From contig NZ_JAGQBH010000003.1 of assembly GCF_024345535.1 (NCBI RefSeq), positions 1 to 64,000 on the forward strand: a stretch of 64,000 nt of DNA, read 5' to 3'. Below, in pieces: positions 26,684 to 34,936 of the stretch. The stretch comes from Cyanobium sp. N.Huapi 1H5. Its GTDB lineage: Bacteria > Cyanobacteriota > Cyanobacteriia > PCC-6307 > Cyanobiaceae. The position numbers and the translations under genes are program-made. The notes under the pieces were generated by a model that made no database searches, had not been told where the DNA came from, and worked only from the letters and a program-made list of their open reading frames with translations. The first letter of the stretch is position 1, and each line of letters begins with the position of its first letter.

Positions 26684-27202
26684 ATGTTCGACGCCTTCAC
26701 CAAGGTCGTTGCTCAGGCTGATGCCCGCGGCGAATTCCTCAACGCTGGTCAGATCGACGCCCTGGCGTCGATGGTTGCCGAGAGCAACAAGCGCATGGAT
26801 GCCGTGAACCGCATCACCTCCAACGCTTCCAAGATCGTCACCAACGCGGCCCGCGATCTGTTCGATCAGCAGCCCGCCCTGATCGCCCCCGGCGGCAACG
26901 CCTACACCCATCGCCGCATGGCTGCCTGCCTGCGCGACATGGAGATCGTTCTCCGCTACGTCACCTACGCGATCTTCACCGGTGACGCTTCCGTCCTGGA
27001 AGATCGCTGCCTCAACGGCCTCCGCGAGACCTACCTGGCCCTCGGCGTGCCCGGCGCTTCCGTCGCCGAAGGCATCCGCAAGATGAAGGACGCTGCCATC
27101 GGCATCGCCAACGACCGCAACGGCATCACCCAGGGCGACTGCTCCTCCCTGATGTCCGAAATCGGCACCTACTTCGATCGCGCAGCCGCTGCTGTCGCCT
27201 GA
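26684..27202 (+). CDS. cpcB: C-phycocyanin beta subunit, copy 1
   Basis: 172 residues, standard phycocyanin beta chain. Chromophore cysteines are present at C82 ([15 protein letters not shown]) and C153 ([13 protein letters not shown]), and N72 ([11 protein letters not shown]) is the asparagine methylated by CpcM in this family. The AGGAG ribosome-binding site is strong. Followed by cpcA after 60 bp. Identical to copy 2. Confidence 0.99.
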   Translation: MFDAFTKVVAQADARGEFLNAGQIDALASMVAESNKRMDAVNRITSNASKIVTNAARDLFDQQPALIAPGGNAYTHRRMAACLRDMEIVLRYVTYAIFTGDASVLEDRCLNGLRETYLALGVPGASVAEGIRKMKDAAIGIANDRNGITQGDCSSLMSEIGTYFDRAAAAVA

Positions 27203-27262
27203 TCGGTCGTCGACTGATCGTCGCCTCATCTTTCGGTTCACCTTCCACCTAACACCCTTCTC

Positions 27263-27751
27263 ATGAAGACTCCCCTCACCGAGGCCGTCGCAGCCGCTGA
27301 TTCCCAGGGCCGCTTCCTGTCCAACACCGAGCTCAACGCCGCCTTCGGCCGCTTCGAGCGCGCCAAGAACGCCCTGGAAGCCGCCAAGGCCCTCACCGCC
27401 AACGCCGACTCCCTGGTGAACGGCGCCGCCCAGGCCGTCTACAACAAGTTCCCCTACACCACCCAGATGCAGGGGAGCAACTACGCCTCCGACGCCCGCG
27501 GCAAGGCCAAGTGCGCCCGTGACATCGGCTACTACCTCCGCATGGTCACCTACTGCCTGGTCGCCGGTGGCACCGGCCCCATGGATGAGTACCTGGTCGC
27601 TGGTCTCGACGAGATCAACCGCACCTTCGAACTCTCCCCCTCCTGGTACGTCGAAGCCCTGACCTACATCAAGGCCAACCACGGCGTCTCCGGCGATGCC
27701 GGCGTCATCGCCAACAACTACATCGACTACGCCATCAGCGCTCTCGTCTGA
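27263..27751 (+). CDS. cpcA: C-phycocyanin alpha subunit, copy 1
   Basis: 162 residues, standard alpha chain with bilin-binding C84 in [18 protein letters not shown]. The CpcE/CpcF lyase, encoded downstream, attaches phycocyanobilin at this site. Identical to copy 2, and followed 24 bp later by a hairpin terminator. Confidence 0.99.
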   Translation: MKTPLTEAVAAADSQGRFLSNTELNAAFGRFERAKNALEAAKALTANADSLVNGAAQAVYNKFPYTTQMQGSNYASDARGKAKCARDIGYYLRMVTYCLVAGGTGPMDEYLVAGLDEINRTFELSPSWYVEALTYIKANHGVSGDAGVIANNYIDYAISALV

Positions 27752-27775
27752 GCTCTCGCGGCCATCGTTGTTTCC

Positions 27776-27802
27776 GGGTCCCCTTCGGGGGGCCCTTTTT
27801 TT
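27776..27802 (+). terminator. Rho-independent terminator of cpcBA copy 1
   Basis: GGGTCCCC, TTCG loop, GGGGGCCC, seven T; same sequence as after cpcD and cpcA copy 2. Confidence 0.93.
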
Positions 27803-27845
27803 CTGGCCGGAATCCCACGGGCGTGGAGTTTCCGGGCTCTCATCT

Positions 27846-27899
27846 GCTGTAACGATCGAACATCATCTCGAAATCCTGTGCGGACTCCCTCATAGGATC
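27846..27899 (+). promoter_or_regulatory. Promoter-like element upstream of second cpcC
   Basis: GCTGTAACGATC and CTCGAAATCCTGTGCGGAC followed by CATAGGATC at 27891-27899. It shares TGTAACGAT, GAAA-CCTGT, GCGGAC and CATAGGATC in the same order with the region upstream of the first cpcC. With its own terminators on both sides the second linker should be an independent transcript. Confidence 0.6.
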
Positions 27900-27949
27900 A
27901 GAACGGTGCACCGTACGCGTGCAGTCCTCCCCCTTCTGGCCCGCCATCC

Positions 27950-28801
27950 ATGACCCTCGTCAATGCGCCCTATCTGGGCATCGAACGCTTCGCGAACGAC
28001 CGCAACAAGGAAAACTGGTCAAATGCGTCCGATCAGGATAAGAGCACAATCATCCGCACCGTCTATCAGCAGGTGCTCGGACGCCAGTACATCATGGAGA
28101 GCGAGCGTCTCGAGGGTGCCGAATCCCTCTTCCGCAACGGCTATCTGAGCGTGCGCGAGTTCGTGCGGGCCGTGGCCAAGAGTGGCCTCTACCGCGCCAA
28201 GTTCTTCGAGAACTGCAACCCGTATCACTTCATCGAGCTCAACTTCAAGCATCTGCTGGGCCGAGCCCCCCAGAACAAGGCGGAGATGCTGCATCACTTC
28301 ACCATTCTGCAGGAGCAGGGTGTTGATGCCGAGATCGATTCCTACATCGACAGCGCCGAATACCAGGAGCGCTTCGGGGAGGAAGTGGTCCCCTATCTGA
28401 CCGGCTGGGATTATTCCGCTGGCCAGCAGGGTCGTCAGTTCTCCTGGCTGATGCAGCTGGCCCGGGGCGCCGCGGCTTCGGTGAAAGGAGACACCGCCGG
28501 CACCAACTTCCGACTCGGCAAGGCCCTGCACCAGGACCGCGCCGTTCCCGTGGTGAGCCCCAACGCCAAAGGTTCGGCCTTCCAGCCCAGCCAGGTGGCC
28601 AATGAATCGATCACCAAGATGGCCAAGGGCATCGGCCAGAAGGCCAAGGTGTACCGCATCGAAGTGACCGGACTCAACGAGTACCGCCTGCACAAGCGCA
28701 GCAACACCGTTCGTTTCGTGCCCTTCAACAAACTGCTGGAAGCCCAGCAGATGATCCATCGCCAGGGCGGACGCGTCGCCAGCGTGACCCCTGTCAACTG
28801 A
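27950..28801 (+). CDS. Phycocyanin-associated rod linker, copy 2
   Basis: 283 residues with the same two-domain layout as the first linker: PBS-linker domain (SLFRNGYLSVREFVRAVAKS, NFKHLLGRAPQNKAEM) and C-terminal CpcD-like domain (YRIEVTGLNEYRLHKRSN). It differs mainly in the spacer around residues 180-225. Two different rod linkers allow rods of more than two phycocyanin hexamers, each linker taking a set position. It is placed between the two cpcBA copies. Confidence 0.96.
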   Translation: MTLVNAPYLGIERFANDRNKENWSNASDQDKSTIIRTVYQQVLGRQYIMESERLEGAESLFRNGYLSVREFVRAVAKSGLYRAKFFENCNPYHFIELNFKHLLGRAPQNKAEMLHHFTILQEQGVDAEIDSYIDSAEYQERFGEEVVPYLTGWDYSAGQQGRQFSWLMQLARGAAASVKGDTAGTNFRLGKALHQDRAVPVVSPNAKGSAFQPSQVANESITKMAKGIGQKAKVYRIEVTGLNEYRLHKRSNTVRFVPFNKLLEAQQMIHRQGGRVASVTPVN

Positions 28802-28842
28802 CCGTCAGGTCCACCCCTCAGGTTCACGGCTTTGTGCCTTCC

Positions 28843-28876
28843 GGTCCCTTCGGCGTGATGCCGAGGGGGCCTTTTT
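28843..28876 (+). terminator. Rho-independent terminator of second linker gene
   Basis: GGTCCCTTCGGC, loop GTGAT, GCCGAGGGGGCC, then five T; 12 bp stem with two G-U pairs. Confidence 0.9.
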
Positions 28877-29152
28877 CATGGCCTGACTGCATGGAGATCG
28901 CGGCAGGATCGCGCGCCCTCAGTGTTCATCAAGGCACAGATCAGGCCCGGCATGGCGTGCCCAACAGGGCCACGACTGACCCCGGCAAGAGAAGACCAGC
29001 GGCTACCGGTGACCCTTTGTAAACTTCACGGATCCTGGAGCGATTCTTTCAGACAATAAGTCCGTGCCCAGCACAGGTGAACGTCCTTGGCGTTCCCACC
29101 CCCCTTACCCACCCCACCACGACGTTCGACGTCGAGAACAGGAGCTAACTCA
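28877..29152 (+). promoter_or_regulatory. Leader/promoter region of cpcBA copy 2
   Basis: No gene. TTTGTAAAC at about 29017-29025 resembles the TTTGTAACG block before the first cpcC; an ACAATA -10-like hexamer sits at 29053-29058. From 29120 the sequence is the cpcBA direct repeat. Upstream of that it is unrelated to the copy 1 leader, so the two cpcBA copies have different promoters. Confidence 0.5.
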
Positions 29153-29671
29153 ATGTTCGACGCCTTCACCAAGGTCGTTGCTCAGGCTGATGCCCGCGGC
29201 GAATTCCTCAACGCTGGTCAGATCGACGCCCTGGCGTCGATGGTTGCCGAGAGCAACAAGCGCATGGATGCCGTGAACCGCATCACCTCCAACGCTTCCA
29301 AGATCGTCACCAACGCGGCCCGCGATCTGTTCGATCAGCAGCCCGCCCTGATCGCCCCCGGCGGCAACGCCTACACCCATCGCCGCATGGCTGCCTGCCT
29401 GCGCGACATGGAGATCGTTCTCCGCTACGTCACCTACGCGATCTTCACCGGTGACGCTTCCGTCCTGGAAGATCGCTGCCTCAACGGCCTCCGCGAGACC
29501 TACCTGGCCCTCGGCGTGCCCGGCGCTTCCGTCGCCGAAGGCATCCGCAAGATGAAGGACGCTGCCATCGGCATCGCCAACGACCGCAACGGCATCACCC
29601 AGGGCGACTGCTCCTCCCTGATGTCCGAAATCGGCACCTACTTCGATCGCGCAGCCGCTGCTGTCGCCTGA
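29153..29671 (+). CDS. cpcB: C-phycocyanin beta subunit, copy 2
   Basis: Same 172-residue protein as the first copy, with C82, C153 and N72. The frame is open further upstream, but the ATG at 29153 follows the same AGGAG box as in copy 1. Sequence identity with copy 1 implies recent duplication or continuing gene conversion. Confidence 0.99.
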   Translation: MFDAFTKVVAQADARGEFLNAGQIDALASMVAESNKRMDAVNRITSNASKIVTNAARDLFDQQPALIAPGGNAYTHRRMAACLRDMEIVLRYVTYAIFTGDASVLEDRCLNGLRETYLALGVPGASVAEGIRKMKDAAIGIANDRNGITQGDCSSLMSEIGTYFDRAAAAVA

Positions 29672-29731
29672 TCGGTCGTCGACTGATCGTCGCCTCATCT
29701 TTCGGTTCACCTTCCACCTAACACCCTTCTC

Positions 29732-30220
29732 ATGAAGACTCCCCTCACCGAGGCCGTCGCAGCCGCTGATTCCCAGGGCCGCTTCCTGTCCAACACCGAG
29801 CTCAACGCCGCCTTCGGCCGCTTCGAGCGCGCCAAGAACGCCCTGGAAGCCGCCAAGGCCCTCACCGCCAACGCCGACTCCCTGGTGAACGGCGCCGCCC
29901 AGGCCGTCTACAACAAGTTCCCCTACACCACCCAGATGCAGGGGAGCAACTACGCCTCCGACGCCCGCGGCAAGGCCAAGTGCGCCCGTGACATCGGCTA
30001 CTACCTCCGCATGGTCACCTACTGCCTGGTCGCCGGTGGCACCGGCCCCATGGATGAGTACCTGGTCGCTGGTCTCGACGAGATCAACCGCACCTTCGAA
30101 CTCTCCCCCTCCTGGTACGTCGAAGCCCTGACCTACATCAAGGCCAACCACGGCGTCTCCGGCGATGCCGGCGTCATCGCCAACAACTACATCGACTACG
30201 CCATCAGCGCTCTCGTCTGA
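29732..30220 (+). CDS. cpcA: C-phycocyanin alpha subunit, copy 2
   Basis: Same 162-residue protein as the first copy, bilin at C84. cpcE and cpcF follow after the shared terminator; some read-through is probably needed for their expression unless a promoter lies in 30272-30339. Confidence 0.99.
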   Translation: MKTPLTEAVAAADSQGRFLSNTELNAAFGRFERAKNALEAAKALTANADSLVNGAAQAVYNKFPYTTQMQGSNYASDARGKAKCARDIGYYLRMVTYCLVAGGTGPMDEYLVAGLDEINRTFELSPSWYVEALTYIKANHGVSGDAGVIANNYIDYAISALV

Positions 30221-30244
30221 GCTCTCGCGGCCATCGTTGTTTCC

Positions 30245-30271
30245 GGGTCCCCTTCGGGGGGCCCTTTTTTT
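30245..30271 (+). terminator. Rho-independent terminator of cpcBA copy 2
   Basis: Third identical copy of GGGTCCCC, TTCG, GGGGGCCC plus seven T. Lies between cpcA and cpcE. Confidence 0.93.
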
Positions 30272-30339
30272 CTGGCCGGAATCCCACCGGCCCCGGGGAT
30301 GGCAGCATTCCCTGAGCCCCCTCAAACGTGCGCAGAGCC

Positions 30340-31161
30340 ATGGCCGGTGACGGCGAACCGATCAGCGAAGCCGAGGCCCTGGATCAGCTTCGCCAGACCG
30401 ACGACCAATCCCGTCAGTACTACGCGGCCTGGTGGCTGGGGCGCATGCGCAGCCAGCACCCGGAGGCCGTTCCCCTGCTGCTCTCCGCCCTCACCCAGCG
30501 CCAGCCCCGGGATCCGGGTGCCGGTGTCGAGCACAACGCCGTGGCCCGCAATGCGGCCCGGGCCCTGGGCAAGATCGCCGACCCGCGGGCGGTGCCCGAA
30601 TTGCTGGCGGTGCTCGACGACGCCGACGACGGCCTGCGGGAGGCCGCGGCCCGCTCCCTCGGCGAGTTGGGGGCGACGGCAGCGGTGCCTCTGCTGGTCC
30701 GCCGGCTGGCCAGTGGCCCCGCCGTCGCCGGCGCCTGCCGCAGCGACAGCCCGCGGCTGCAGGAACCCTGCGAAGCGATGTTGGAGGCCCTCGGGGCGAT
30801 CGGGGAGGCCCGGCCGGAGGTGCTGGAGGTGATCCGCCCCTTCACCGCCCACGACCGGCCCCTGGTCCGCAGCGCCGCCTGTCGCGCCCTGCTGCAGCTC
30901 ACCGGGGAGACGGTCTGGGCGGATGAACTGCTCCAGCTGCTGCAGCATCCCCAGCTGCAGGTGCGCCGTGCGGCCCTGATGGATCTGGGAGCCGTGGGAT
31001 GGCGGCCCGCCCTGGAGCCGATCCGGCGCACCTTCGCCGAGAACAGCCTCAAGCTGATCGCCCTGCGGGGGCTGGTCGAGCATGGCCGCGGCTCCGGCAG
31101 CGGCAGCGAGGCGGACAGCGATGATGAGGCCCTCCTGATGGCGATGGACGCCCTGCTGTGA
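30340..31161 (+). CDS. cpcE: Phycocyanin alpha phycocyanobilin lyase, subunit CpcE
   Basis: 273 residues of HEAT-like repeats (ALDQLRQTDDQSRQYYAAWW, NAARALGKIADPRAVPELLA, EAAARSLGELGATAAVPLLV). With CpcF it forms the heterodimer that attaches phycocyanobilin to CpcA C84. Position directly after cpcBA supports the name. ATG at 30340 preferred; GTG at 30328 possible. Ends in a TGATG overlap with cpcF. Confidence 0.95.
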   Translation: MAGDGEPISEAEALDQLRQTDDQSRQYYAAWWLGRMRSQHPEAVPLLLSALTQRQPRDPGAGVEHNAVARNAARALGKIADPRAVPELLAVLDDADDGLREAAARSLGELGATAAVPLLVRRLASGPAVAGACRSDSPRLQEPCEAMLEALGAIGEARPEVLEVIRPFTAHDRPLVRSAACRALLQLTGETVWADELLQLLQHPQLQVRRAALMDLGAVGWRPALEPIRRTFAENSLKLIALRGLVEHGRGSGSGSEADSDDEALLMAMDALL

Positions 31162-31823
31162 TGACGGCCGGAAGCGGAGATTCCCAGGGCGCGGCCGACC
31201 GGATCCGGGCCTTCGAGCGGGCCGCCAGCGCCGAGGAGCTGGTGGCGGCCACCCGCCGGCTGACCGACTGCGACGACCCCCTGGCCACCGTGCCCCAGCT
31301 GGTGCAGGTGCTGGGGTTCAACAATCCCGGTGCCGCCGTCGCCGCCGTGGATGGCCTGATCGCCATGGGCACGGCGGCTGTCGGGCCCCTGCTGGCCAAT
31401 CTGGATGCCCACAACTACGGCGCCAGGGCCTGGGCCGTCCGGGCCCTGGCGGGCATCGGCGACCCGCGCGGGCTGGACGTGCTCGAGGACGCCCTGGCCA
31501 CCGACGTCGGGCCCAGCGTGCGCCGGGCCGCGGCCAGGGGCCTGGGGGCCCTGCGGCTGGAGCCCCTGGCCGAGCAGGAGCGGGAAGGGGTCCGTCTGCG
31601 CTGCCTGGAGGCCCTCGAAGCGGGCCGCGGCGACGGCGAATGGGTCGTGCGCTATGCCGTGGCGGTGGGGTTCGAGGGCCTGGCCCTGCCCCTGTCCCCG
31701 CCCCATCCCCACCGCCAACGGGCCGTGGCCGGCCTCCGCCACCTCCAGCAGCCGGAGCAGGAGGAAACTCTGGTGGTGCGCCTGCGGGCCGGTGTGGCTC
31801 TGAAGCGGCTGGACAACCGATGA
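31161..31823 (+). CDS. cpcF: Phycocyanin alpha phycocyanobilin lyase, subunit CpcF
   Basis: 220 residues, HEAT-like repeats (NNPGAAVAAVDGLIAMGTAA, GARAWAVRALAGIGDPRGLD, RRAAARGLGALRLEPLAEQE). Partner of CpcE. GTG at 31158 is directly in front of the ATG. The stop overlaps the next start (ATGA). Confidence 0.95.
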   Translation: MTAGSGDSQGAADRIRAFERAASAEELVAATRRLTDCDDPLATVPQLVQVLGFNNPGAAVAAVDGLIAMGTAAVGPLLANLDAHNYGARAWAVRALAGIGDPRGLDVLEDALATDVGPSVRRAAARGLGALRLEPLAEQEREGVRLRCLEALEAGRGDGEWVVRYAVAVGFEGLALPLSPPHPHRQRAVAGLRHLQQPEQEETLVVRLRAGVALKRLDNR

Positions 31824-32356
31824 CCTCCCCTGATCCGACCGCCGGGGCGAGCCCCACTGAATCCGGCCGCCCCACCGGCATCCTGTTCGTCTGCCTCGGC
31901 AACATCTGCCGCTCCCCGGCCGCCGAGGGGGTCTTCCTGCACCTGATCGCCCGCCAGGGGCTGGAGCAGGCCTTCACGGTGGACTCCGCCGGCACCGGGG
32001 ACTGGCACGTGGGCCGCCCCGCCGACGCCCGCATGCGCAGCGCCGCCGCCCGTCGGGGCATCGTCCTGCCCAGCCGGGCGCGCCAGATCACGGCGGACGA
32101 CCTGAGCCGCTTCGACCACGTGCTGACGATGGACCGGCAGAACCTGGAGGCGGTCCGGGGCCTGGCCGGGCGGGGGGAGCCCGCCGCCCGCATCGGCCCG
32201 CTCACCCGCTACTGCCGCCGCTACAGCGTCGAGGAGGTGCCCGATCCCTACTACGGCGGCGAGGAGGGCTTCGATCGGGTGCTCGACCTGCTGGAGGACG
32301 CCTGCGGAGGCCTCCTGGAGGCCCTGAGGGCCGGTCAGGGCCCCCGCCCCCGCTAG
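31820..32356 (+). CDS. Low-molecular-weight protein tyrosine phosphatase
   Basis: 178 residues with the P-loop VCLGNICRSPAAEGVF (C-x5-R-S) and the general-acid loop VPDPYYGGEEGFDRVLDLLE. It overlaps cpcF by 4 bp, so it is transcribed with the lyase genes, although no phosphotyrosine role in phycobilisome assembly follows from this. Its 3' end overlaps the convergent panC-cmk gene by 4 bp. Confidence 0.93.
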   Translation: MTSPDPTAGASPTESGRPTGILFVCLGNICRSPAAEGVFLHLIARQGLEQAFTVDSAGTGDWHVGRPADARMRSAAARRGIVLPSRARQITADDLSRFDHVLTMDRQNLEAVRGLAGRGEPAARIGPLTRYCRRYSVEEVPDPYYGGEEGFDRVLDLLEDACGGLLEALRAGQGPRPR

Positions 32357-33927
32357 GGGGCAGCCCTCGACCCGGGGGAGGGGCCCGGCCAGGCGTCCTC
32401 GGGCACCCGCTCGCGGAACAGGTCGACCAGGCGCTGGATCACGGCGTCGATGGCCAGGCCGTCGGTGACCAGCTCCACGGCGTCGTCCGCCTGGCACAGG
32501 GGGGCCTCGGCGCGGCTGGAATCGCGGTGATCCCGCTCGGCGATCTGGGCCTCCAGTTCCGCCAGGGCCGGCACGGCAAAGCCGCGCTGGGCCAGATCCG
32601 CCGCCCGGCGGCGGGCCCGCTCCGCCACCGTGGCGGTGAGGAACACCTTGCACTCGGCCTCCGGGAAGACGGCGGTGCCGATGTCGCGCCCTTCCGCCAC
32701 CAGGCCTCCCCGCCGGCCCATGGCCTGCTGGTGGCGGGTGAGGGCCGCCCGCACGCAGGCGTGGGCCGCCACGGTGGAGACCTGGGCGGTGACCTCCGGG
32801 CCACGGATCGCCTCGCTCACTTCATGGCCGTTGACCCGCACCCGCTGCTCCCCGGCGGCGTCGCTCTCCAGCCGCAGGTCCAGGTCGTCGAGCAGGGGGG
32901 CGATGGCGTCGGCATCGGCCGGGTCCACGCCCCGGTGCAGCACCCACCAGGTGAGGGCCCGGTACATGGCGCCCGTGTCGAGGTAGACGAGACCCAGGCG
33001 GCGGGCGAAGGCCCTGGTGACCGTGCTCTTGCCCGCCCCGGCGGGGCCATCGATGGCGACGATCGGCGGGCGGTTCATCAGAAAGATGTGATCGATCAGG
33101 CGGGTGCTGCCGCAGCGGGCGGCGGCGGCCAGCAGGGCCATCCCGGCGGCGCCGGACACCGGAGCCAGGGTAAAGGGATGGACGAGCTGCACATACTCCA
33201 CGCCGAGGCCCGCCGCCTCCAGCTCCCCGCGCACCGCGGCGGTGAGCGCTTCGGCGCTGGCGGTGCCGCTTCGCCAGAGCTCCGGCGCCGCCTTCAGGGC
33301 GGCGGGCAGGGCCCTCGCCTGACCACGCTCGGCGGCGCTGAGGTAGCGATGGCGGGAACTGCAGGCGAGCCCATCCGCCTCCCGCACGGTGGCGCAGCCC
33401 TGGACCGTCACCGGCAGGGCCAGATCGGCGACGACGCGGCGCAGGATCGTGAGCTGCTGCCAGTCCTTCTCCCCCAGCAGGAGGCGATCGGGACGCACCA
33501 GGGCCAGCAGCCGACAGACGACGGTGGCGACCCCTTCGAAATGGCCTGGGCGTCCGGGTCCGCACAGGGACCGCCGCAGGCCGGCCGGGGGGACCACCCC
33601 GGTGAGCTCCTCCTCGCCGTCGGGGAACAGTTCCGCCACGGTGGGGGCGAAGAGGGCCTCGGCGCCGGCCGCCGCCCCCAGGGCCGCATCGGCGGCCAGA
33701 TCGCGGGGATAGCGGGCGAAATCCTCCGACGGTCCGAACTGGAGCGGATTGACGAACACGCTCAGCAGCACCGCGGGCCGGCCGTCGGGAACGGCCGCCG
33801 ACGCCCGCCGCAGCAGCTGCTGATGGCCCTCGTGCAGGCTGCCCATGGTGGGCACGAAGTGGAGCGGCCGCCCGGCCTGGCCGCGGCGCCAGTCGCTCAG
33901 GTCGGCCAGGGTCTGAAGCAAGCGCAC
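32353..33927 (-). CDS. panC-cmk: Fused pantothenate synthetase / cytidylate kinase
   Basis: Residues 1 to about 285 are PanC (HFVPTMGSLHEGHQQLLRRA, SVFVNPLQFGP, LLLGEKDWQQL), which joins pantoate and beta-alanine; from about 290 the protein is CMP kinase (VAIDGPAGAGKSTVTRAFAR, LDTGAMYRALTWW, LVAEGRDIGTAVFPEA). This fusion is typical of cyanobacteria. The frame is open to GTG 33948, but that lies inside the rlpA terminator hairpin; GTG at 33927 (VRLLQTLADLS) fits the family N-terminus better. Confidence 0.95.
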   Translation of the reverse strand: MRLLQTLADLSDWRRGQAGRPLHFVPTMGSLHEGHQQLLRRASAAVPDGRPAVLLSVFVNPLQFGPSEDFARYPRDLAADAALGAAAGAEALFAPTVAELFPDGEEELTGVVPPAGLRRSLCGPGRPGHFEGVATVVCRLLALVRPDRLLLGEKDWQQLTILRRVVADLALPVTVQGCATVREADGLACSSRHRYLSAAERGQARALPAALKAAPELWRSGTASAEALTAAVRGELEAAGLGVEYVQLVHPFTLAPVSGAAGMALLAAAARCGSTRLIDHIFLMNRPPIVAIDGPAGAGKSTVTRAFARRLGLVYLDTGAMYRALTWWVLHRGVDPADADAIAPLLDDLDLRLESDAAGEQRVRVNGHEVSEAIRGPEVTAQVSTVAAHACVRAALTRHQQAMGRRGGLVAEGRDIGTAVFPEAECKVFLTATVAERARRRAADLAQRGFAVPALAELEAQIAERDHRDSSRAEAPLCQADDAVELVTDGLAIDAVIQRLVDLFRERVPEDAWPGPSPGSRAAP

Positions 33928-33938
33928 CGGCACAAAGG

Positions 33939-33969
33939 AAAAGCCCACCCGCCAGATTGGCGGATGGGC
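33939..33969 (-). terminator. Terminator of the rlpA-like gene
   Basis: On minus: GCCCATCCGCC, loop AATCT, GGCGGGTGGGC (one mismatch) then TTTT. It lies 37 bp after the rlpA stop and immediately before panC-cmk. Confidence 0.8.
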
Positions 33970-34006
33970 CGGTGGGGAGCGTTCCGGCCGCGGCCGGAGC
34001 GGGGAC

Positions 34007-34501
34007 TCAGGGCAGGACTTCCAGCTTCACATCGGCAATGCCGCTGGCGGTGAGGCCGAGTTCCTGGGCGGCACCGTGGGCCAGATCGATCACACGCCGG
34101 CCGTGGAACGGACCCCGATCATTGATGCGCACCACGGCGGAACGCCCGTTCCAGAGGTTGGTGACGCGCACCATGGTGCCGAAGGGCAGGGTGCGGTGGG
34201 CGGCGGTGAGGGTGCCGGGGCGGAGCACCTCGCCACTGGCGGTGCGGTTGCCGAAGAAACCGGGGCCGTACCAGCTGGCCTGGCCGGTGCTGACCCGACC
34301 GGCGGAGGCAATCAGGTTGCTGGCCGTGGGCACGGTGCGGATCTCGTCGACGAAGCGCTCCCAGTCGGAGGGAAAGTCGGCGGGGCGAATGGCAACGGAA
34401 CTCCCTGGCGCCTGCATGGCAGTAAGGGAGAGGGCCTGGGCCGGGGCGATGCTGCTGGTGAAGAGGAGGGCGGCGGTGCCCAGGAGTTGAGTGACTCGCA
34501 T
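34007..34501 (-). CDS. RlpA-like septal/peptidoglycan protein
   Basis: 164 residues with a signal peptide (LLGTAALLFTSSIAPAQA) and a C-terminal double-psi beta-barrel: GQASWYGPGFFGNRTASGEV, GTMVRVTNLWNGRSAVVRIN and NDRGPFHGRRVIDLAHGAAQ. RlpA proteins are lytic transglycosylases or cell-wall binding proteins. No SPOR domain is present, so direct septal targeting as in E. coli is not predicted. Confidence 0.9.
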   Translation of the reverse strand: MRVTQLLGTAALLFTSSIAPAQALSLTAMQAPGSSVAIRPADFPSDWERFVDEIRTVPTASNLIASAGRVSTGQASWYGPGFFGNRTASGEVLRPGTLTAAHRTLPFGTMVRVTNLWNGRSAVVRINDRGPFHGRRVIDLAHGAAQELGLTASGIADVKLEVLP

Positions 34502-34936
34502 GACAGGCGGAATTCACCGGCGAAGCAGGGCAGCGGGGAAGGAACTTCCTCGCTGTCTGCCTTCGGACGTTGACGACAACCGGAACCTGATGCGGTGTTG
34601 GCTGAGGTGAACGGGACCGAAGGGGCCTGATGAATTCTTTACAGAAAATGACGACCCCGGAAAACTATCCGAAGTCCGCAGGGCCATGAAGCAGCTCTGA
34701 CGACCCCCCGGATCGATCAGTTTTCTTCATCTTTGCCACCCTTCCAGGCGTCCACTGGCCTGACTGGCCCATCGGGGCTACCGAAACATCAGTGGATTTG
34801 ATGAAGCCCATAAGCCGCGGCGATGGAAGTGTGGGCCAATCCTGGGATCGTCCACGCGAAGGGGCCATCCAGCCCCTCCCCGGCCCCCCGCGGCCCCATG
34901 CCGATGCAGGATCGGTGCAGCGCTGACCCTTGCCCC
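34502..34936. other. Intergenic region, 435 bp, no gene seen
   Basis: Divergent spacer between rlpA-like and purM, with lower GC in its central part (about 34630-34740, including TTCTTTACAGAAAATGACGA). It must carry both promoters; I cannot assign -35/-10 boxes with confidence. Short open frames here have no recognisable product. Confidence 0.5.

Larger units (their letters stand above)
26651..27818 (+). repeat. Direct repeat copy 1: leader end, cpcB, cpcA and terminator
   Basis: About 1168 bp repeated at 29120-30287 with a constant offset of 2469 bp and no insertion or deletion. I found no base difference in the stretches compared, including the cpcB-cpcA spacer and the terminator; the encoded proteins are identical. 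Flanks diverge sharply on both sides. Confidence 0.93.
29120..30287 (+). repeat. Direct repeat copy 2: leader end, cpcB, cpcA and terminator
   Basis: Second member of the repeat described at 26651. It ends at ATCCCAC (30287), after which the copies diverge into cpcE here and the second linker's promoter there. Confidence 0.93.
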
